From: Lachnoclostridium phytofermentans | GTDB taxonomy: Bacteria > Bacillota > Clostridia > Lachnospirales > Lachnospiraceae | Assembly: GCF_000733755.1 (NCBI RefSeq) | Contig: NZ_JPOF01000008.1 | Span: forward strand, 248,001-312,000 | DNA: 64,000 nucleotides | Reading direction: 5' to 3' | Shown: positions 62,871-64,000 of the stretch, one piece after another | How positions within the stretch are numbered: position 1 is the stretch's first letter | How the letters are laid out: the number at the start of each line of letters is the position of its first letter | Translations under genes and position numbers: made by a program | The notes under the pieces: model-generated | What the model was told of the DNA's origin: nothing | Database searches by the model: none | What the model saw: only the letters and a program-made list of their open reading frames with translations

Positions 62871-64000
62871 ATGTCAAAAGAGAAGAAAACCGCAAAAAAA
62901 GCAAATTATATCTCAGGTAAGGAATCGAGAAGAATTTCTCGTGAGAATAGAAAAATTACAAGAGTATATGAAAAGAAACTTAACCGTAGAAATATACCAA
63001 AAGAAGAGTATATGACTCAGATGAAGGATAGCAATAATGTTGTTGAGTTTGATAATCTTCATACTTACTTCTTTACAGATATCGGAACGGTAAAGTCAGT
63101 AAATGGTGTATCATTTGATATTCCGATTGGTAAGACAGTTGGTGTTGTTGGAGAATCTGGTTGTGGGAAGAGTGTTACAAGCCTTTCTCTTATGCAATTA
63201 GTACAGCGACCTCAAGGACAGATCGTTGACGGAGCAATTCGTTTTAATACAGGGAAAGATGTCTATGATATTGCAAAGACACCTATTTCAGAGATGCGTA
63301 AATTAAGAGGAAATCAGATATCTATGATTTTCCAGGAACCAATGACAAGTCTTAACCCAGTATTTCGTATTGGACCTCAAATTGATGAAGTAATTGAACT
63401 TCACAATAAGAGTATGGCAAAGAAAGAAGTTCAAAGCCGTTCTGTTGATATGTTAAAACTAGTTGGTATTGCAAATGCAGAAGGTGTATATAAGATGTAC
63501 CCTCATGAACTTTCTGGCGGTATGAGACAGAGAGTTATGATTGCGATGGCACTGGCATGTAATCCTAGATTAATTATTGCGGATGAGCCAACAACCGCTC
63601 TAGACGTTACAATACAGGCACAGATTCTTGATATCTTACGAAATCTTAAGAATAAAATTAACAGCTCTATTATGTTAATTACACATGATTTGGGTGTAAT
63701 TGCTGAGATGGCGGATTACGTTGTGGTTATGTATGCTGGTCGTGTCGTTGAAAAAGGTACAGTTGCAGAAATCTTCGATAATCCAAGTCACCCTTATACC
63801 ATTGGTCTTATGAATTCAAAACCAGTTGTAAATAAAATTGTAGATCGTTTGTATAGTATACCTGGTAAAGTACCAAATCCAGTTAATATGCCAAATTACT
63901 GCTATTTTAAAGATCGTTGTGAGCGCCATGTTGCGGCATGTGATGGTGCTTATCCTGGTGAAGTAAGATTATCAGATACTCACGTTGTATCCTGTTATCG
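62871..64000 (+). CDS. Peptide-type ABC importer ATPase (DppD/OppD type), cut by window end
   Basis: Open from ATG 62871 (GTAGGTGAAGC upstream) to the window end, about 376 codons, 9 bp after the permease stop. It has Walker A GESGCGKSVTSL, the Q loop FQEPMTSLNPVF, the signature HELSGGMRQRVMIAMAL, Walker B LIIADEPTTALD and the C-terminal CYFKDRCERHVAAC. Like the paralogue at 52822 it has a basic N-terminal extension (KKTAKKANYISGKESRRISR). The matching DppF gene is expected just outside. Confidence 0.92.
   Translation, partial: MSKEKKTAKKANYISGKESRRISRENRKITRVYEKKLNRRNIPKEEYMTQMKDSNNVVEFDNLHTYFFTDIGTVKSVNGVSFDIPIGKTVGVVGESGCGKSVTSLSLMQLVQRPQGQIVDGAIRFNTGKDVYDIAKTPISEMRKLRGNQISMIFQEPMTSLNPVFRIGPQIDEVIELHNKSMAKKEVQSRSVDMLKLVGIANAEGVYKMYPHELSGGMRQRVMIAMALACNPRLIIADEPTTALDVTIQAQILDILRNLKNKINSSIMLITHDLGVIAEMADYVVVMYAGRVVEKGTVAEIFDNPSHPYTIGLMNSKPVVNKIVDRLYSIPGKVPNPVNMPNYCYFKDRCERHVAACDGAYPGEVRLSDTHVVSCY

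Overview
The window is AT-rich, low-GC Firmicute DNA. Several features point to an anaerobic clostridium of the Lachnospiraceae (Lachnoclostridium phytofermentans-like): class-typical Shine-Dalgarno sites with frequent TTG starts, T-box leaders, a GerA-type spore germination protein, many solute-binding lipoproteins, and chemotaxis and HD-GYP signalling genes. The species assignment is inference and cannot be proven from the sequence alone. Most genes lie on the + strand. The exceptions are a KdpD/KdpE-like two-component pair, an M32 carboxypeptidase, a NitT/TauT-type ABC pair and an ISL3 transposase.

Layout. 1-3300: an IS200-type element, then the KdpDE-like pair. 3300-8640: an OLD-like ATPase/TOPRIM protein, an S66 LD-carboxypeptidase, an HD-GYP phosphodiesterase and a C_GCAxxG_C_C/GNAT fusion. 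8700-16300: T-box-controlled thrS, a chemoreceptor, a trigger-factor-like PPIase lipoprotein and a GerA protein. 16400-24000: nucleoside salvage (deoD, deoC, cdd) followed by a BMP-family nucleoside ABC importer, so uptake and catabolism of (deoxy)nucleosides are encoded side by side. 24400-31400: an alpha/beta hydrolase, the M32 carboxypeptidase, a YitT protein behind a putative attenuator, T-box-controlled tyrS and an orphan membrane protein. 31390-33100: tRNA-Val and tRNA-Met, whose terminator is split by an ISL3 element. 33400-38600: a second complete BMP-type ABC importer with a heavily structured intercistronic region. 39100-43450: a second chemoreceptor, an MBL-fold hydrolase and a HAD phosphatase. 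44100-45740: a NitT/TauT ATPase and permease without a binding protein. 46660-54970: an InlB-repeat lipoprotein and a complete peptide-type ABC importer. 55035-55777: the second IS200 copy. 55950-57120: two small unknown membrane proteins. 57240-64000: a second, paralogous peptide-type importer, cut by the window end in its first ATPase gene.

The main non-gene structure is RNA-hairpin biology at gene boundaries. (1) A small dispersed hairpin repeat occurs three times, each copy fused to the T-tract of an intrinsic terminator. (2) All three insertion sequences sit in or directly beside intrinsic terminators: one IS200 copy splits a repeat unit and the ISL3 element sits in the loop of the tRNA-operon terminator. 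(3) Both IS families appear to hide their transposase Shine-Dalgarno sequence in a hairpin. (4) Three of the four binding-protein importers carry strong hairpins between the binding-protein gene and the next gene. The most unusual protein feature is a family-5 importer permease (61050-62861) with an insertion of about 265 residues made of four degenerate repeats.
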